Shown here piece after piece: positions 8,298-16,491 of a stretch of DNA of 64,000 nt; position 1 is the first letter of the stretch; every line of letters begins with the position of its first letter. The notes beneath the pieces are model-generated. The model did no database searches, was not told the origin of the DNA, and saw only the letters and a list, made by a program, of their open reading frames with translations. The stretch comes from Bacteroidia bacterium (GTDB taxonomy: Bacteria > Bacteroidota > Bacteroidia > Chitinophagales > UBA2359). Position numbers and translations under genes: made by a program. The stretch is taken from positions 122,290 through 186,289 of the forward strand of contig JAUHXA010000006.1 of assembly GCA_030427245.1 (NCBI GenBank), read 5' to 3'.

Positions 8298-9254
8298 TTA
8301 ATAACCCAAACCCAAAGAAGAAAGAGTTTCTTTGTTTAGGTTACCCAATGGTAAGCCTTTAGCTTGTTGGTATTTTGTCAAAGCGGCTCTTGTTTGAGAA
8401 CCCATAACACCATCAATAGGACCTGGTTCGTAACCTTGGTCTTTCAAAGCTTGTTGAACACGACGAATCACACCAGGAGTCGTATCAGCAGCACAAAGAA
8501 TTTCTACCCATTGAGTGAATCCACCTGCACGAACCAATTGTTGTTCGTTAACAGTTTTGTACTCAGCAGGAATCAATACTTCATTGGTGCTTGCAGGAGA
8601 AACCAATATACGTTTTTTGATAGTTGTGTATTCCGCAGGAACTTCAACTTCTCTTACTGTAGCAGGAGAAACCAATACACGCTTCTTGATGGTTTTGTAC
8701 TCAGCAGGGATTTCGACTACATTAGAGCTACCAGGATTTGCCAATACTTGTTTTGAGACCGTTTTGTATTTAGCAGGAATCTCTTCCCAACACATTACAT
8801 AACAATCTTCTGGATTAGCAGAAAAACAGTTAGGTGTTTTCTTTTTCTTTACCCATTGACCAACAGCAGGCTGAATCAATACTCTTTCGGTAGTAGTAGT
8901 GTAACGTGGAGCTGAATCAACTACTTTCGTAGAGGCTTCTTTGATCATTACTTGTTCTGTAACAGTTTCGTAAACTGCAGGTACAGGAATCAGCTTCTTT
9001 GAAGCTTCTTTCACCATAATTGTCTCGTCTCTTGTTTCGTAAACGGCAGGAGAACTGACTTTCTTAGTAGAAGCTTCTTTCACCAATACTTGACGGCTTA
9101 CAGTTTCGTACTGATCTGCAATTTTACATTTTGCATAACAAGTACCATAGTTCGTAGGAACAGGAGGCATGTCGTCAAATGCATTTTGTGCCATAGCTAC
9201 AGTGCTAACACAAAGTAAAATTAATAAAACATTAAAGAGTCTTGTTTTGAACAT
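8298..9254 (-). CDS. Secreted repeat protein with C-terminal peptidoglycan-binding domain
   Basis: I start the 318-residue protein at the ATG at 9254 because it opens with a clean signal peptide (FNVLLILLCVSTVAMAQ); a frame upstream adds 40 unlikely residues. Residues 45-250 consist of about eight repeats of roughly 25 residues of the form Y-x-T-V-x-x-x-V-L-V-x-x-A-S-x-K-x-V-x-x-P-A, alternating charged and valine-rich positions. Two cysteine-bearing inserts occur (GTCYAKCK near 30 and NCFSANPEDCYVMCWEE near 160). Residues 260-318 form a PG_binding_1 domain (VQQALKDQGYEPGPIDGVMG then QTRAALTKYQ). It is probably anchored to the cell wall in the periplasm. Function unknown; similar repeat stretches occur in OmpA-like Bacteroidota envelope proteins. 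Confidence 0.8.
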   Translation of the reverse strand: MFKTRLFNVLLILLCVSTVAMAQNAFDDMPPVPTNYGTCYAKCKIADQYETVSRQVLVKEASTKKVSSPAVYETRDETIMVKEASKKLIPVPAVYETVTEQVMIKEASTKVVDSAPRYTTTTERVLIQPAVGQWVKKKKTPNCFSANPEDCYVMCWEEIPAKYKTVSKQVLANPGSSNVVEIPAEYKTIKKRVLVSPATVREVEVPAEYTTIKKRILVSPASTNEVLIPAEYKTVNEQQLVRAGGFTQWVEILCAADTTPGVIRRVQQALKDQGYEPGPIDGVMGSQTRAALTKYQQAKGLPLGNLNKETLSSLGLGY

Positions 9255-9487
9255 AGCTATATGTTTATAAGTTATAAAAATAAATGAATTTTGATTTAGT
9301 ATGAATATTCCTGAAAACAAAGATTTGGACACAAAAAGCAACCAAAAGTCACAGGAATATGAAAACAAATGCAAAAGTAATAGAAATTAGGGACTTAAAA
9401 CTTTATTGAAGGGGTTAACCAAAAAAAACGCTATGGAGAATTAATTTTGGGTAAATTTAATAAAAAATGTATTAACGGACATTAATT

Positions 9488-10222
9488 TTACATTAAATCA
9501 AACAAATTTTTCACTCCAACTACACGTTTAACCACAAATCCCTCTGCAAATCTGCAACCTGCTTGTTTACCTACTTCTCTACTTCTGGCATATATAATAT
9601 CTAAATAGTCTGGATTAGATATATATGTTTCAGGTTCTTCTAACTCTGTTTTGTATTTTTCATTGTGAACTTGTGATACATACGCCTTCGATGCTTCAAG
9701 TTTTTTCTCTATGTAATCAGAAATATCTACTACGAAATTTGGAGCTATATAAGTATCTTGCAAATAATGATAAACGGCGGTAGGTCGCCACACATCTTGC
9801 AATGTGCCTTTTTCATCGAGGGTCTCTATTTTTCGCAAGCCTGCTAAAAAACAAGCTTCTGCTACTAAATCAGCTGCTCTACCATGATCAGGGTGTCTAT
9901 CATATAAGGCAGGTGCTAAGACAATCGAAGGACGGTATTGGCGAATTTTCTTGATCAGTGCAATTTTGTGCATACTGTCATTGGTGAAGAATCCATCTGC
10001 AAAACCCATATTGTCTCTTATCGTTAAGCCCATAATTTTAGCCGCATTAGCCGCTTCCTGATGTCGTTGGGCAGGGGTACCTCTTGTTCCTAATTCCCCT
10101 CTCGTCAAGTCTATTACGCCAACTTTTTTACCCATCTCAGCATGACTGATCAGTGTGCCGCCACAAGAAAATTCCACATCATCAGGATGTGCTCCAATTG
10201 CTAAAATATCTAATAATTGCAT
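9488..10222 (-). CDS. bshB1: BshB1-type N-acetylglucosaminyl-malate deacetylase
   Basis: From the ATG at 10222 the protein is 244 residues and begins LDILAIGAHPDDVEFSCGGT, the PIG-L/LmbE zinc-site signature (AHPDD). The continuation LTRGELGTRGTPAQRHQEA and HPDHGRAADL near residue 100 match BshB1, which deacetylates GlcNAc-malate in bacillithiol synthesis. Bacillithiol is the low-molecular-weight thiol of many Bacteroidota. An upstream in-frame ATG at 10246 would add 8 residues with no family match. bshA and bshC are not in the window. The gene follows a Cys/Met PLP enzyme, so a shared link to sulfur metabolism is plausible. Confidence 0.92.
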   Translation of the reverse strand: MQLLDILAIGAHPDDVEFSCGGTLISHAEMGKKVGVIDLTRGELGTRGTPAQRHQEAANAAKIMGLTIRDNMGFADGFFTNDSMHKIALIKKIRQYRPSIVLAPALYDRHPDHGRAADLVAEACFLAGLRKIETLDEKGTLQDVWRPTAVYHYLQDTYIAPNFVVDISDYIEKKLEASKAYVSQVHNEKYKTELEEPETYISNPDYLDIIYARSREVGKQAGCRFAEGFVVKRVVGVKNLFDLM

Positions 10223-10247
10223 AGTTGTTCTTTTTTTTAATAACAAA

Positions 10248-10275
10248 GCGAGTAAAACAAACCGTTCTTACTCGC
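10248..10275 (-). terminator. Inverted repeat between the PLP enzyme gene and bshB1
   Basis: GCGAGTAA and TTACTCGC form an 8-bp stem with a 12-base loop; on the minus strand it is followed by TTTGTTATT. It lies just past the PLP-enzyme stop and may terminate or attenuate before bshB1. Confidence 0.5.
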
Positions 10276-10311
10276 AATGATACAAATAAATCGTTATGTA
10301 AATTAAAAAAA

Positions 10312-11658
10312 CTACACCATTTCTGCAATTCTCACCTCTTTTAAGGATGCCGTTTTCGGCATAAACACTTGATTATAAGTTGTTTTTTTATTTGCAATGT
10401 CAATCGCACTTACTTTTTCCAGAGCTTGTCCAATATCCCAAATAATATCTTCAAAATGTTCGATGCCAATAGACAAACGAATCAATTTTTCGGTGACACC
10501 CATTTCCTTTTTACTCGTTGGATCTACTCCTGCATGAGTCATTGTAGCGGGGTGCTGCGCTAACCCCTCAGTACTTCCCAAACTAACCGCCAATTTGAAC
10601 ATTTTCAGATTGTTCAAAAACTGAAATGCTTCTTTTTCGCCTCCGCAAATGTCAAAAGAAATCATCGCTCCAGGGGCGGTATATTGTCGCTTGTAAATTT
10701 TGTAGGCAGCACTTTCTTCCTTCAATAGACCTAAATAATAGACCTTTTCGACTTTGGGATGTTGATCTAAAAAGTGAGCCACTTTCTCAGCATTTCTCAT
10801 TTGCTGTTCCATTCTGACCTTCAATGTCTCCAAACTTCGCAACAACAACCAACAAGTATGAGGACTTGCCATATTACCCAAAAACGTTCGCAAAGTTTTT
10901 ACTCTCAGCATGGTTTCGGCATTTCCCAATACTGCCCCAGCTATCAAGTCACTATGACCTCCAATGTATTTTGTAGCAGAATAAATCACAATGTCTGCCC
11001 CATGTTTTAAAGGGTGCGACCACAAAGGGCCCATATAAGTATTGTCGACGGCCACTTTTACGGCCTTGTCTGCTGTGCTAAAATACTCGGCTATCTCTTT
11101 GCAGCAGTTGATGTCAATGAGTGCATTTGTAGGATTTGCAGGAGTCTCGATGTAAATCAAAGCCACTCTGTCTGCTTTTCCTGATTGTTCCATCACTTCA
11201 ATGATTTCTGCTTTGCTTTGACTCGGTTTGAAGCCAATTCCTTCAACGCCAATTTTGGGAAGTAAGTGATGTATAAAATGATCCGTGCCTCCATAAACAG
11301 GTGAACTATACAAGACCACATCTCCAGGCTTCAAAAACTCCAATAAAACAGTACTGATGGCAGACATGCCGCTTTCAAACACTGCACAATCATCTGCTTC
11401 GTCCCACAAACACAAGCGATTTTCCAATATTTCCAAATTCGGATTGTTGATTCGGCTATAAATTAAGCCCAATTCTTCGTTTTGTTCTTTTGCTCGAAGC
11501 CCATACGCCAATTCAAAAAAGGCTTTACCTTCTTCAGCAGTCTTAAAGACAAAGGTAGAAGTTTGAAAGACAGGTGGTTTCAATGCCCCTTCTGAGAGTT
11601 CGGGTTTGTAACCATAAGACATCATCAAACTTTCTGGAAAATATTGGTGTTTGTTCAT
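10312..11658 (-). CDS. PLP-dependent Cys/Met metabolism enzyme (cystathionine gamma-synthase/lyase family)
   Basis: A 448-residue fold-type I PLP enzyme. The lysine that binds PLP sits in YSATKYIGGHSDLIAGA near residue 228. ESGMSAISTVLLEF near 93 and YSSPVYGGTDHFIHH near 118 contact the cofactor; VDNTYMGPLWSHPLKHGAD near 205 is typical. The family includes cystathionine gamma-synthase, cystathionine gamma-lyase and methionine gamma-lyase, and I cannot choose firmly. The divergent Lrp/AsnC gene 171 bases away suggests amino-acid-responsive control, and a methionine gamma-lyase or cystathionine lyase role fits this best. A -7 box is at 11693-11700. Confidence 0.88.
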   Translation of the reverse strand: MNKHQYFPESLMMSYGYKPELSEGALKPPVFQTSTFVFKTAEEGKAFFELAYGLRAKEQNEELGLIYSRINNPNLEILENRLCLWDEADDCAVFESGMSAISTVLLEFLKPGDVVLYSSPVYGGTDHFIHHLLPKIGVEGIGFKPSQSKAEIIEVMEQSGKADRVALIYIETPANPTNALIDINCCKEIAEYFSTADKAVKVAVDNTYMGPLWSHPLKHGADIVIYSATKYIGGHSDLIAGAVLGNAETMLRVKTLRTFLGNMASPHTCWLLLRSLETLKVRMEQQMRNAEKVAHFLDQHPKVEKVYYLGLLKEESAAYKIYKRQYTAPGAMISFDICGGEKEAFQFLNNLKMFKLAVSLGSTEGLAQHPATMTHAGVDPTSKKEMGVTEKLIRLSIGIEHFEDIIWDIGQALEKVSAIDIANKKTTYNQVFMPKTASLKEVRIAEMV

Positions 11659-11692
11659 TTTTTGGCTGTTTTGTTTGTTGAAAAATACTCTG

Positions 11693-11700
11693 CAAAATTA
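11693..11700 (-). promoter_or_regulatory. -7 box (TAATTTTG) for the PLP enzyme gene
   Basis: TAATTTTGCAG on the minus strand, about 34 bases before the ATG at 11658. The region between this and the divergent Lrp gene is AT-rich and a likely place for Lrp binding. Confidence 0.45.
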
Positions 11701-11829
11701 CTGATTTAAAGATTTTGTTTCTATATTTGAAGTTATTAAAAGAATTAATCGTAGATATAAGAGGTTATTGAAGAAAATTAATCTTTTACGAGAAATTAAC
11801 TTTATACAAAAAGAAAAAAAATCTGCAAT

Positions 11830-12294
11830 ATGGATTATCAGATAGATGCAATCGACAAGAGAATCCTTCAATTGCTGCAAAAAAACGGCAAAATCAAAAT
11901 CAAGGAAATTGCAAAATCCCTCAAAATGACCAATACACCGATTTTTGATCGAATCAAACGGCTGGAAAAAGAAGGATATATTGAAGGATATGCTGCAAGA
12001 CTTGCCAAAGAAAAATTGGGCTTCAATTTGGTCGCTTTTTGTTCGGTGACATTAGAAAAACACAACAAGGAATATTTGAATCAATTTTTGGAGGACATTC
12101 AAGAAATTCCCGAGGTGATTGAATGTTATCACATTGCAGGGATGTTCGATTATCTATTGAAAATCTATTCCAAAGATATGGTGGATTACCAGCATTTCAT
12201 TACCCGAAAACTGGCTGCATTGCCGAATATAGGTCGGGTACAAAGTTCTTTTGTGATGACTGAAATCAAGAACAATCAGATTCTTCCACTTTGA
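11830..12294 (+). CDS. Lrp/AsnC-family transcriptional regulator
   Basis: 154 residues, the usual family length. Residues 5-60 are the winged helix-turn-helix (DAIDKRILQLLQKNGKIKIK then IAKSLKMTNTPIFDRIKRLE). Residues 70-145 form the RAM effector domain (LVAFCSVTLEKHN, IPEVIECYHIAGMFDYLLKI). Divergent transcription from the Cys/Met enzyme gene is the classic layout for a specific Lrp-type regulator of amino-acid catabolism. The second P450 gene follows at once on the same strand and is probably co-transcribed. Confidence 0.95.
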   Translation: MDYQIDAIDKRILQLLQKNGKIKIKEIAKSLKMTNTPIFDRIKRLEKEGYIEGYAARLAKEKLGFNLVAFCSVTLEKHNKEYLNQFLEDIQEIPEVIECYHIAGMFDYLLKIYSKDMVDYQHFITRKLAALPNIGRVQSSFVMTEIKNNQILPL

Positions 12295-12313
12295 AGTGAA
12301 AACGACAATAAGA

Positions 12314-13384
12314 ATGGAGATAAAACCACAAATTCCCAAACCTTCTACTGCAATCGAATGGAACGAAACCCTTGCGGCTTGGACTGTGTGGCGATATGAA
12401 GAGGTAAATACAATTCTCAAAGATGCCCGCTTTTCTGCAAATGCGACTTCGGTAAAAGATTCATTTGAAGCCTCCAATGCTATTCACGCCAACCTTTCTT
12501 CTTACCGCCCTCATTTTTCACAAACCATTCAGAAGAAATCGACTTGGTCAAAATCGCAAATGACAAAAATAGCGGAGGAGATTTGTCATTCGATAAAAGC
12601 AGGACAAATATTTGACTTTCAACAAAAAATCGTTTTGCCTTGGTGTCAAAAAATGGCGAGAACCTTAACAGGAATTGAAGTAGAAAAAAGAGAAATGGAG
12701 CTTTTACTGCAATACGCAAACACCGTTTTTTTGATGACCGATGGGAATAACAAGCCCAAAGCAGAAACGGCAACAATTGCCTTATCTCAATTTTTCCTTC
12801 AATTGATGGAGAAACGAAGCCAATTTCCCAAAGACGATTTGGTGAGCCTTTTAGTACAAAATAAGCAAGCTCACTCGATGTTTTTATCGCCTACTATTCA
12901 GCTATTTGTAGGTTTTGTTACATCACTACCGCTTCTGCTCGGAAATGCACTTTTGACCTTATTAACACAACCGAATTTTGCTCAAAGATTTGTAAAAGAG
13001 CCTACTCGATGGCTCAATGAGTTGTTGCGTTATGCGGGACCTGCTCAATTTGTCTATCGTTTGGCAGCGACTGATGTGCAGGTAGGAGAACATACTTTTA
13101 AGTCTGGAGATAGATTGGCTTTGCTGCTTTCTCACGCCAATCGAGATGCAGATATATTCAATGAACCTAATTTGCTGGATTTGAAACAAAATAAAGCTAT
13201 AAATTTGAGTTTGGGCAGAGGCACACACGCTTGTTTGGGTTCGCCCTTGATTCGGGATGCTTGCATGATTTTGCCCTCTATGCTTTTGAACTCTTTAGAG
13301 GATTTGCAGCCGACTATCGAAGAGGTGAAATTTGGAGGAAGTCGGGCGATTTGTGGGGTTAAAGTATTGAAGATAAGGGTGTAG
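12314..13384 (+). CDS. Short cytochrome P450
   Basis: I use the ATG at 12314; a GTG at 12296, two bases after the lrp stop, would add six residues. The protein is 356 residues, about 50 shorter than a usual P450. The haem loop LGRGTHACLGSPL near 305 (with Cys) and the K-helix ELLRYAG near 240 (ExxR) are intact, as is FKSGDRLALLLSHANRDADIF near 270. The I-helix FVGFVTSLPLLLGNALL lacks the acid-Thr pair normally needed for oxygen activation, so it may be a peroxygenase-like, isomerase-like or inactive member. It resembles the short CYP members found in bacterial secondary metabolism. Tight placement behind an lrp gene suggests shared regulation. Confidence 0.85.
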   Translation: MEIKPQIPKPSTAIEWNETLAAWTVWRYEEVNTILKDARFSANATSVKDSFEASNAIHANLSSYRPHFSQTIQKKSTWSKSQMTKIAEEICHSIKAGQIFDFQQKIVLPWCQKMARTLTGIEVEKREMELLLQYANTVFLMTDGNNKPKAETATIALSQFFLQLMEKRSQFPKDDLVSLLVQNKQAHSMFLSPTIQLFVGFVTSLPLLLGNALLTLLTQPNFAQRFVKEPTRWLNELLRYAGPAQFVYRLAATDVQVGEHTFKSGDRLALLLSHANRDADIFNEPNLLDLKQNKAINLSLGRGTHACLGSPLIRDACMILPSMLLNSLEDLQPTIEEVKFGGSRAICGVKVLKIRV

Positions 13385-13385
13385 C

Positions 13386-13465
13386 ATTGAAGTAGGAAAT
13401 CAGAAGCAAGACCACATTCTTAAAAAACAAATAAATCTTGCTTCTCACATCCTTTCTCTTGTTTC
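13386..13465. repeat. GAAG-type hairpin repeat between convergent genes
   Basis: AGAAGCAAGA at 13402-13411 pairs with TCTTGCTTCT at 13436-13445. The flanks contain further GAAGTAGGAA and TTTCTCTTGTTTCTAA units of the same repeat type as at 8.0 and 31.8 kb. Between convergent genes it may double as a terminator. Confidence 0.6.
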
Positions 13466-13468
13466 TAA

Positions 13469-13846
13469 TTATTCGTGCTTATGCCCATCTTCTTGATGTT
13501 CAGCATTCAGCACATAATCCATTCCACAAACAGGGCATTTGCCAGCAGCATCGCTCCCACTACCCTCACAGTGCATTGGACATACATAAGTAGAACTATA
13601 TTCTTTGCTCGTCATATCCACACCAGCTTCGTCTCCGTGATTGTGACCTTCATGTGCATCATGGTCGTGACCCTCGTGTGCATCATGATTGTGTCCTTCG
13701 TGTGCATCGTGCTTTTCTTCAGTAGAATGGTCGTGTCCTTCGTGTCCATCATGGCTGTGAGAACTTTCTCCACCACAGGCACTAAGCGTAAATGCAACCA
13801 AACCGATGACCAAAAAAGAGAGTAAAAAGTTAAAATTTGTCTTCAT
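13469..13846 (-). CDS. His-rich metal-binding lipoprotein with C-terminal heavy-metal-binding domain
   Basis: 125 residues. Residues 1-24 are a lipoprotein signal ending in the lipobox LSAC. Residues 25-80 hold HEGHDHDAHEGHNH-type units (HDAHEGH repeated about four times), expected to bind Zn, Ni or Cu. The C-terminal part has YVCPMHCEGSGSD followed by GKCPVCGMDYV, the heavy-metal-binding (YHS-like) domain found with copper and heavy-metal exporters. No CusAB/CzcA gene is in the window. The DNA repeat (AGGGTCACG-type units near 13650-13720) mirrors the protein repeat, so it may expand and contract. Confidence 0.85.
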   Translation of the reverse strand: MKTNFNFLLSFLVIGLVAFTLSACGGESSHSHDGHEGHDHSTEEKHDAHEGHNHDAHEGHDHDAHEGHNHGDEAGVDMTSKEYSSTYVCPMHCEGSGSDAAGKCPVCGMDYVLNAEHQEDGHKHE

Positions 13847-13948
13847 GTTTCTGAAAAATTATAAAATTATAAAATGATAAAAAGAATCCTCTGCAAGATA
13901 CCCATTAGTGAGGAATGTGAAATTAAAATATGGATAAAAATGGCGAGA

Positions 13949-15106
13949 TTATTCCTTACACATCCTGTCCACCAAGCGCTGAATAAATTCTGTTCCTTTG
14001 TCCAGTTGTTCACAACTGATGAACTCATTGGCTCGATGGGCTTGGGTGATAGAACCTGGTCCACAAATCACTGCTTCAAATCCACCTTCCGAAAACTGGC
14101 CTGCTTCTGCTGCAAAAGCCACCGTCTGTAGTTTGTCTACGCCTGTCAATTCTCGAATCAAAGGCACAATAGATAGTTCTTCAGGCGTATCTAAAGGCGG
14201 AACAGGTGGGTGATGCGGCGTGGTTTGAATGACAAAATCGGAAAACCGTTTTTGAAGAATCTGAGTGCGTTCACTGCAATATGCTTCAAAGTCTGCCAAA
14301 ATATATGCTGTTTTATCTCTTGGAATGGTTCGCAAATCCCAACAAAAGCGACATTTATCCGCTACAATGTTGTGCGCTACACCGCCTTCCACTATGCCAA
14401 TGTGTATGGAACTGTGATTGGGATCAAATCGGCCATCGGTATGCCCTGCTGCAATGAGTTCATCCATTTTGTTTTCGAGCCACAAAATCAACCGAGCCGC
14501 TTCATGAATTGCGCTGACCTCTTTTTTGATGCCGCTGCTGTGTCCTGCCGAACCATTCACCACCGTTTCAAAAACGGCAATTCCTTTTTGCCCAACCACA
14601 GGCTGCAACAAAGTCGGTTCTCCAATAATGGCATATTTAGGTTTTTCGGTATAGGTGTTTTTAATCGCTTCTGCAAGCATTGGCCCACCCAAGCAACCCA
14701 CTTCTTCGTCAAAGGAAAAGGCGAGGTAAATGGGTTTTTGAAGGTTTGCCGCCAACATATTCGGAACATTGGCCAAACAGCAAGCCAAAAATCCTTTCAT
14801 ATCCGCCGAACCTCTTGCATACAGTTTGCCGCCTTTTTCTACCAATTCAAAAGGGTCTGTATCCCACGCCTGTCCTTCAACGGGCACAACGTCGGTATGT
14901 CCAGACAAAATCACTCCGCCGTCTACGGCAGGGCCGATTCTGCAATGCAAGGCTACTTTTGTTTTTTCGTCATTATAGGCTAAGTGATAACCTACGCCTA
15001 AATTATGCAAATATTTTTTAATATATTGAATTATTTCGATATTGCTTTGTCCACCTAAAATAGGGTAGGAGATGAGGTTTTGGAGAATGGAGTGGGTTAG
15101 GGTCAT
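13949..15106 (-). CDS. argE: Acetylornithine deacetylase (M20 peptidase family)
   Basis: 385 residues from the ATG at 15106; a GTG at 15142 overlapping the preceding gene's stop would add 12 residues without family support. The metal-site motifs are SGHTDVVPVEG near residue 70, GSADMKGFLACCLA near 100 and FSFDEEVGCLGGPM near 130 (catalytic Glu). EPTLLQPVVGQKGIAVFE near 160 and GHSSGIKKEVSA near 183 are typical of ArgE. The reaction gives ornithine and acetate in arginine synthesis. N-acetylcitrulline deacetylase or succinyl-diaminopimelate desuccinylase are the alternatives. No other arg gene is adjacent. Confidence 0.88.
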   Translation of the reverse strand: MTLTHSILQNLISYPILGGQSNIEIIQYIKKYLHNLGVGYHLAYNDEKTKVALHCRIGPAVDGGVILSGHTDVVPVEGQAWDTDPFELVEKGGKLYARGSADMKGFLACCLANVPNMLAANLQKPIYLAFSFDEEVGCLGGPMLAEAIKNTYTEKPKYAIIGEPTLLQPVVGQKGIAVFETVVNGSAGHSSGIKKEVSAIHEAARLILWLENKMDELIAAGHTDGRFDPNHSSIHIGIVEGGVAHNIVADKCRFCWDLRTIPRDKTAYILADFEAYCSERTQILQKRFSDFVIQTTPHHPPVPPLDTPEELSIVPLIRELTGVDKLQTVAFAAEAGQFSEGGFEAVICGPGSITQAHRANEFISCEQLDKGTEFIQRLVDRMCKE

Positions 15107-15141
15107 TGTTTTTGTATATAATAAATTTGGAATTTGCCTCA

Positions 15142-16458
15142 CTAAACCGCCTCCTTCAATAATTCCTCTAAAAAGGCCGTAAAGTCCTTTTTGAAATTAT
15201 CGTATTCACTCGTTGCAGGACCTGTAAAACCCGTATGAATCCGTCGAACGTCACCGTTTCGGTCAATGAAAATCGTGGTCGGAAAAGATTTTACCTCATC
15301 CAACATTGGTAAACTTTCAGAAGCAGCGTCTTTAGTAGCCTTACCTGCATAGAGCATATCGTATTGAATGTCAAAACGCTTTTTGTAGGCTTCCAATAGT
15401 GGTTTTGCAGCTTGTAGTTTGTCCGCTTTCTCATAAGCAAGCGCAATCATTTCCAAGCCTTGATCTTTGTATTGTTTGTAAATGTCGCTGTAAAAAACCG
15501 ATTCATCCATACAGTTTGGACACCAAGTTCCCATAATCTGTACCATTACCACCTTGTCTTTGTACTTTGGGTCGTCCAAAGAAACTTGTTTCCCCTGCAA
15601 ATTAGGAAACCTAAAATTGAACTTGTCATGGCCTTTTTTGAGTAGGGTCATTTTGTGGGGGTCAATGAGGCTTGCTGTATCGTTGCGAGAAAAGTGCATA
15701 TCTGCTACATAGTGATTGCCCGACCAAAAAGTTCCGACCAAATCACCGCCTTCTTGCACTTCTGCCTTGAACAAAAAAGCATGTGCGCCATCAAAAGTAG
15801 AAAGATTCATTTCCTTGCCAATCATCAAACCTTCAAGGTATCGGTAATCGCCCGTAGGAGTCATAAACGTTCCCGAAATGACTTCTCCATCTTGCTTAAA
15901 TTCTCCTATTGCATCATCTTTACCCGAGCGGTCTTTTGCGATGAACATCCCTGACCAACGTCCTTCAATATTGGCCGTAGGGTCATTCACCGTCCGCATA
16001 TCGAAGCGAGTACTGTCGTTGTGTCGGGCATAAAAAGAAAGGCTGTAATCGTCTCCTTTGGCGTAATTGTGCCATTCACCCATGATTCGCATGGGATGCC
16101 ATTTTCCTTTCAATTCAGAATTGAATACAGGCAATTTTATATACACCGAATCCTCTGTAAAAGTCACATCATCCACGTCAATGCGTTCATCTGCATTGAT
16201 AATCGTCATTTTCAATTTGCCATCTTTCTGCTCGGTGATGTCAAAATTGAAGGGCAAGTCTTCCGATCCTAAGCCAATCGTTCCTCTCCAACGTCCTTCC
16301 AGTAAATTGGTTGGAGCATTGTCTTTGGTAATAATTTGACCTTCTTCGCTGTTATTATTGCAGGAGGCAAAAAACAGCATAAAGAAAAACAAGCTCAAAA
16401 CCAACGATGATTGTTTTGAATTTGTCACTTGAATTTGAATTTTACAATGGTGTCGCAT
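15142..16458 (-). CDS. TlpA-like thioredoxin-fold lipoprotein
   Basis: From the ATG at 16458 the 438-residue protein has a signal with lipobox (LFFFMLFFASC near residue 36). Residues 60-260 are beta-rich and resemble the N-terminal region of Bacteroidota TlpA-like lipoproteins, with two similar halves (EGRWRGTIGLG and EGRWSGMFIAK). Residues 290-438 are a redoxin domain with the active-site GTWCPNCMDES and a later cis-Pro segment KSFPTTIFIDRNG. It is probably a periplasmic thiol-disulfide reductase working in cytochrome or envelope protein maturation. An ATG at 16470 is also possible. It is divergent from a DUF4846 gene whose ATG is 33 bases away, so both promoters overlap the opposing 5' ends. 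Confidence 0.85.
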   Translation of the reverse strand: MRHHCKIQIQVTNSKQSSLVLSLFFFMLFFASCNNNSEEGQIITKDNAPTNLLEGRWRGTIGLGSEDLPFNFDITEQKDGKLKMTIINADERIDVDDVTFTEDSVYIKLPVFNSELKGKWHPMRIMGEWHNYAKGDDYSLSFYARHNDSTRFDMRTVNDPTANIEGRWSGMFIAKDRSGKDDAIGEFKQDGEVISGTFMTPTGDYRYLEGLMIGKEMNLSTFDGAHAFLFKAEVQEGGDLVGTFWSGNHYVADMHFSRNDTASLIDPHKMTLLKKGHDKFNFRFPNLQGKQVSLDDPKYKDKVVMVQIMGTWCPNCMDESVFYSDIYKQYKDQGLEMIALAYEKADKLQAAKPLLEAYKKRFDIQYDMLYAGKATKDAASESLPMLDEVKSFPTTIFIDRNGDVRRIHTGFTGPATSEYDNFKKDFTAFLEELLKEAV

Positions 16459-16491
16459 TTTGGGCAGCATTTTATAAATAAAAAAAGAACG

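Noticed and set aside
8364..8802. Plus-strand frames with repeated blocks opposite the repeat protein
   Set aside because: They are antisense shadows of the repeated minus-strand gene.
8298..9254. CRISPR-like repetition
   Set aside because: The regular units are imperfect, lie in a coding frame and lack unique spacers. No CRISPR array or cas gene was seen in the window.
13475..13825. Plus-strand frame of Met/Val-rich sequence
   Set aside because: It is opposite the His-rich lipoprotein and arises from its repeat composition.
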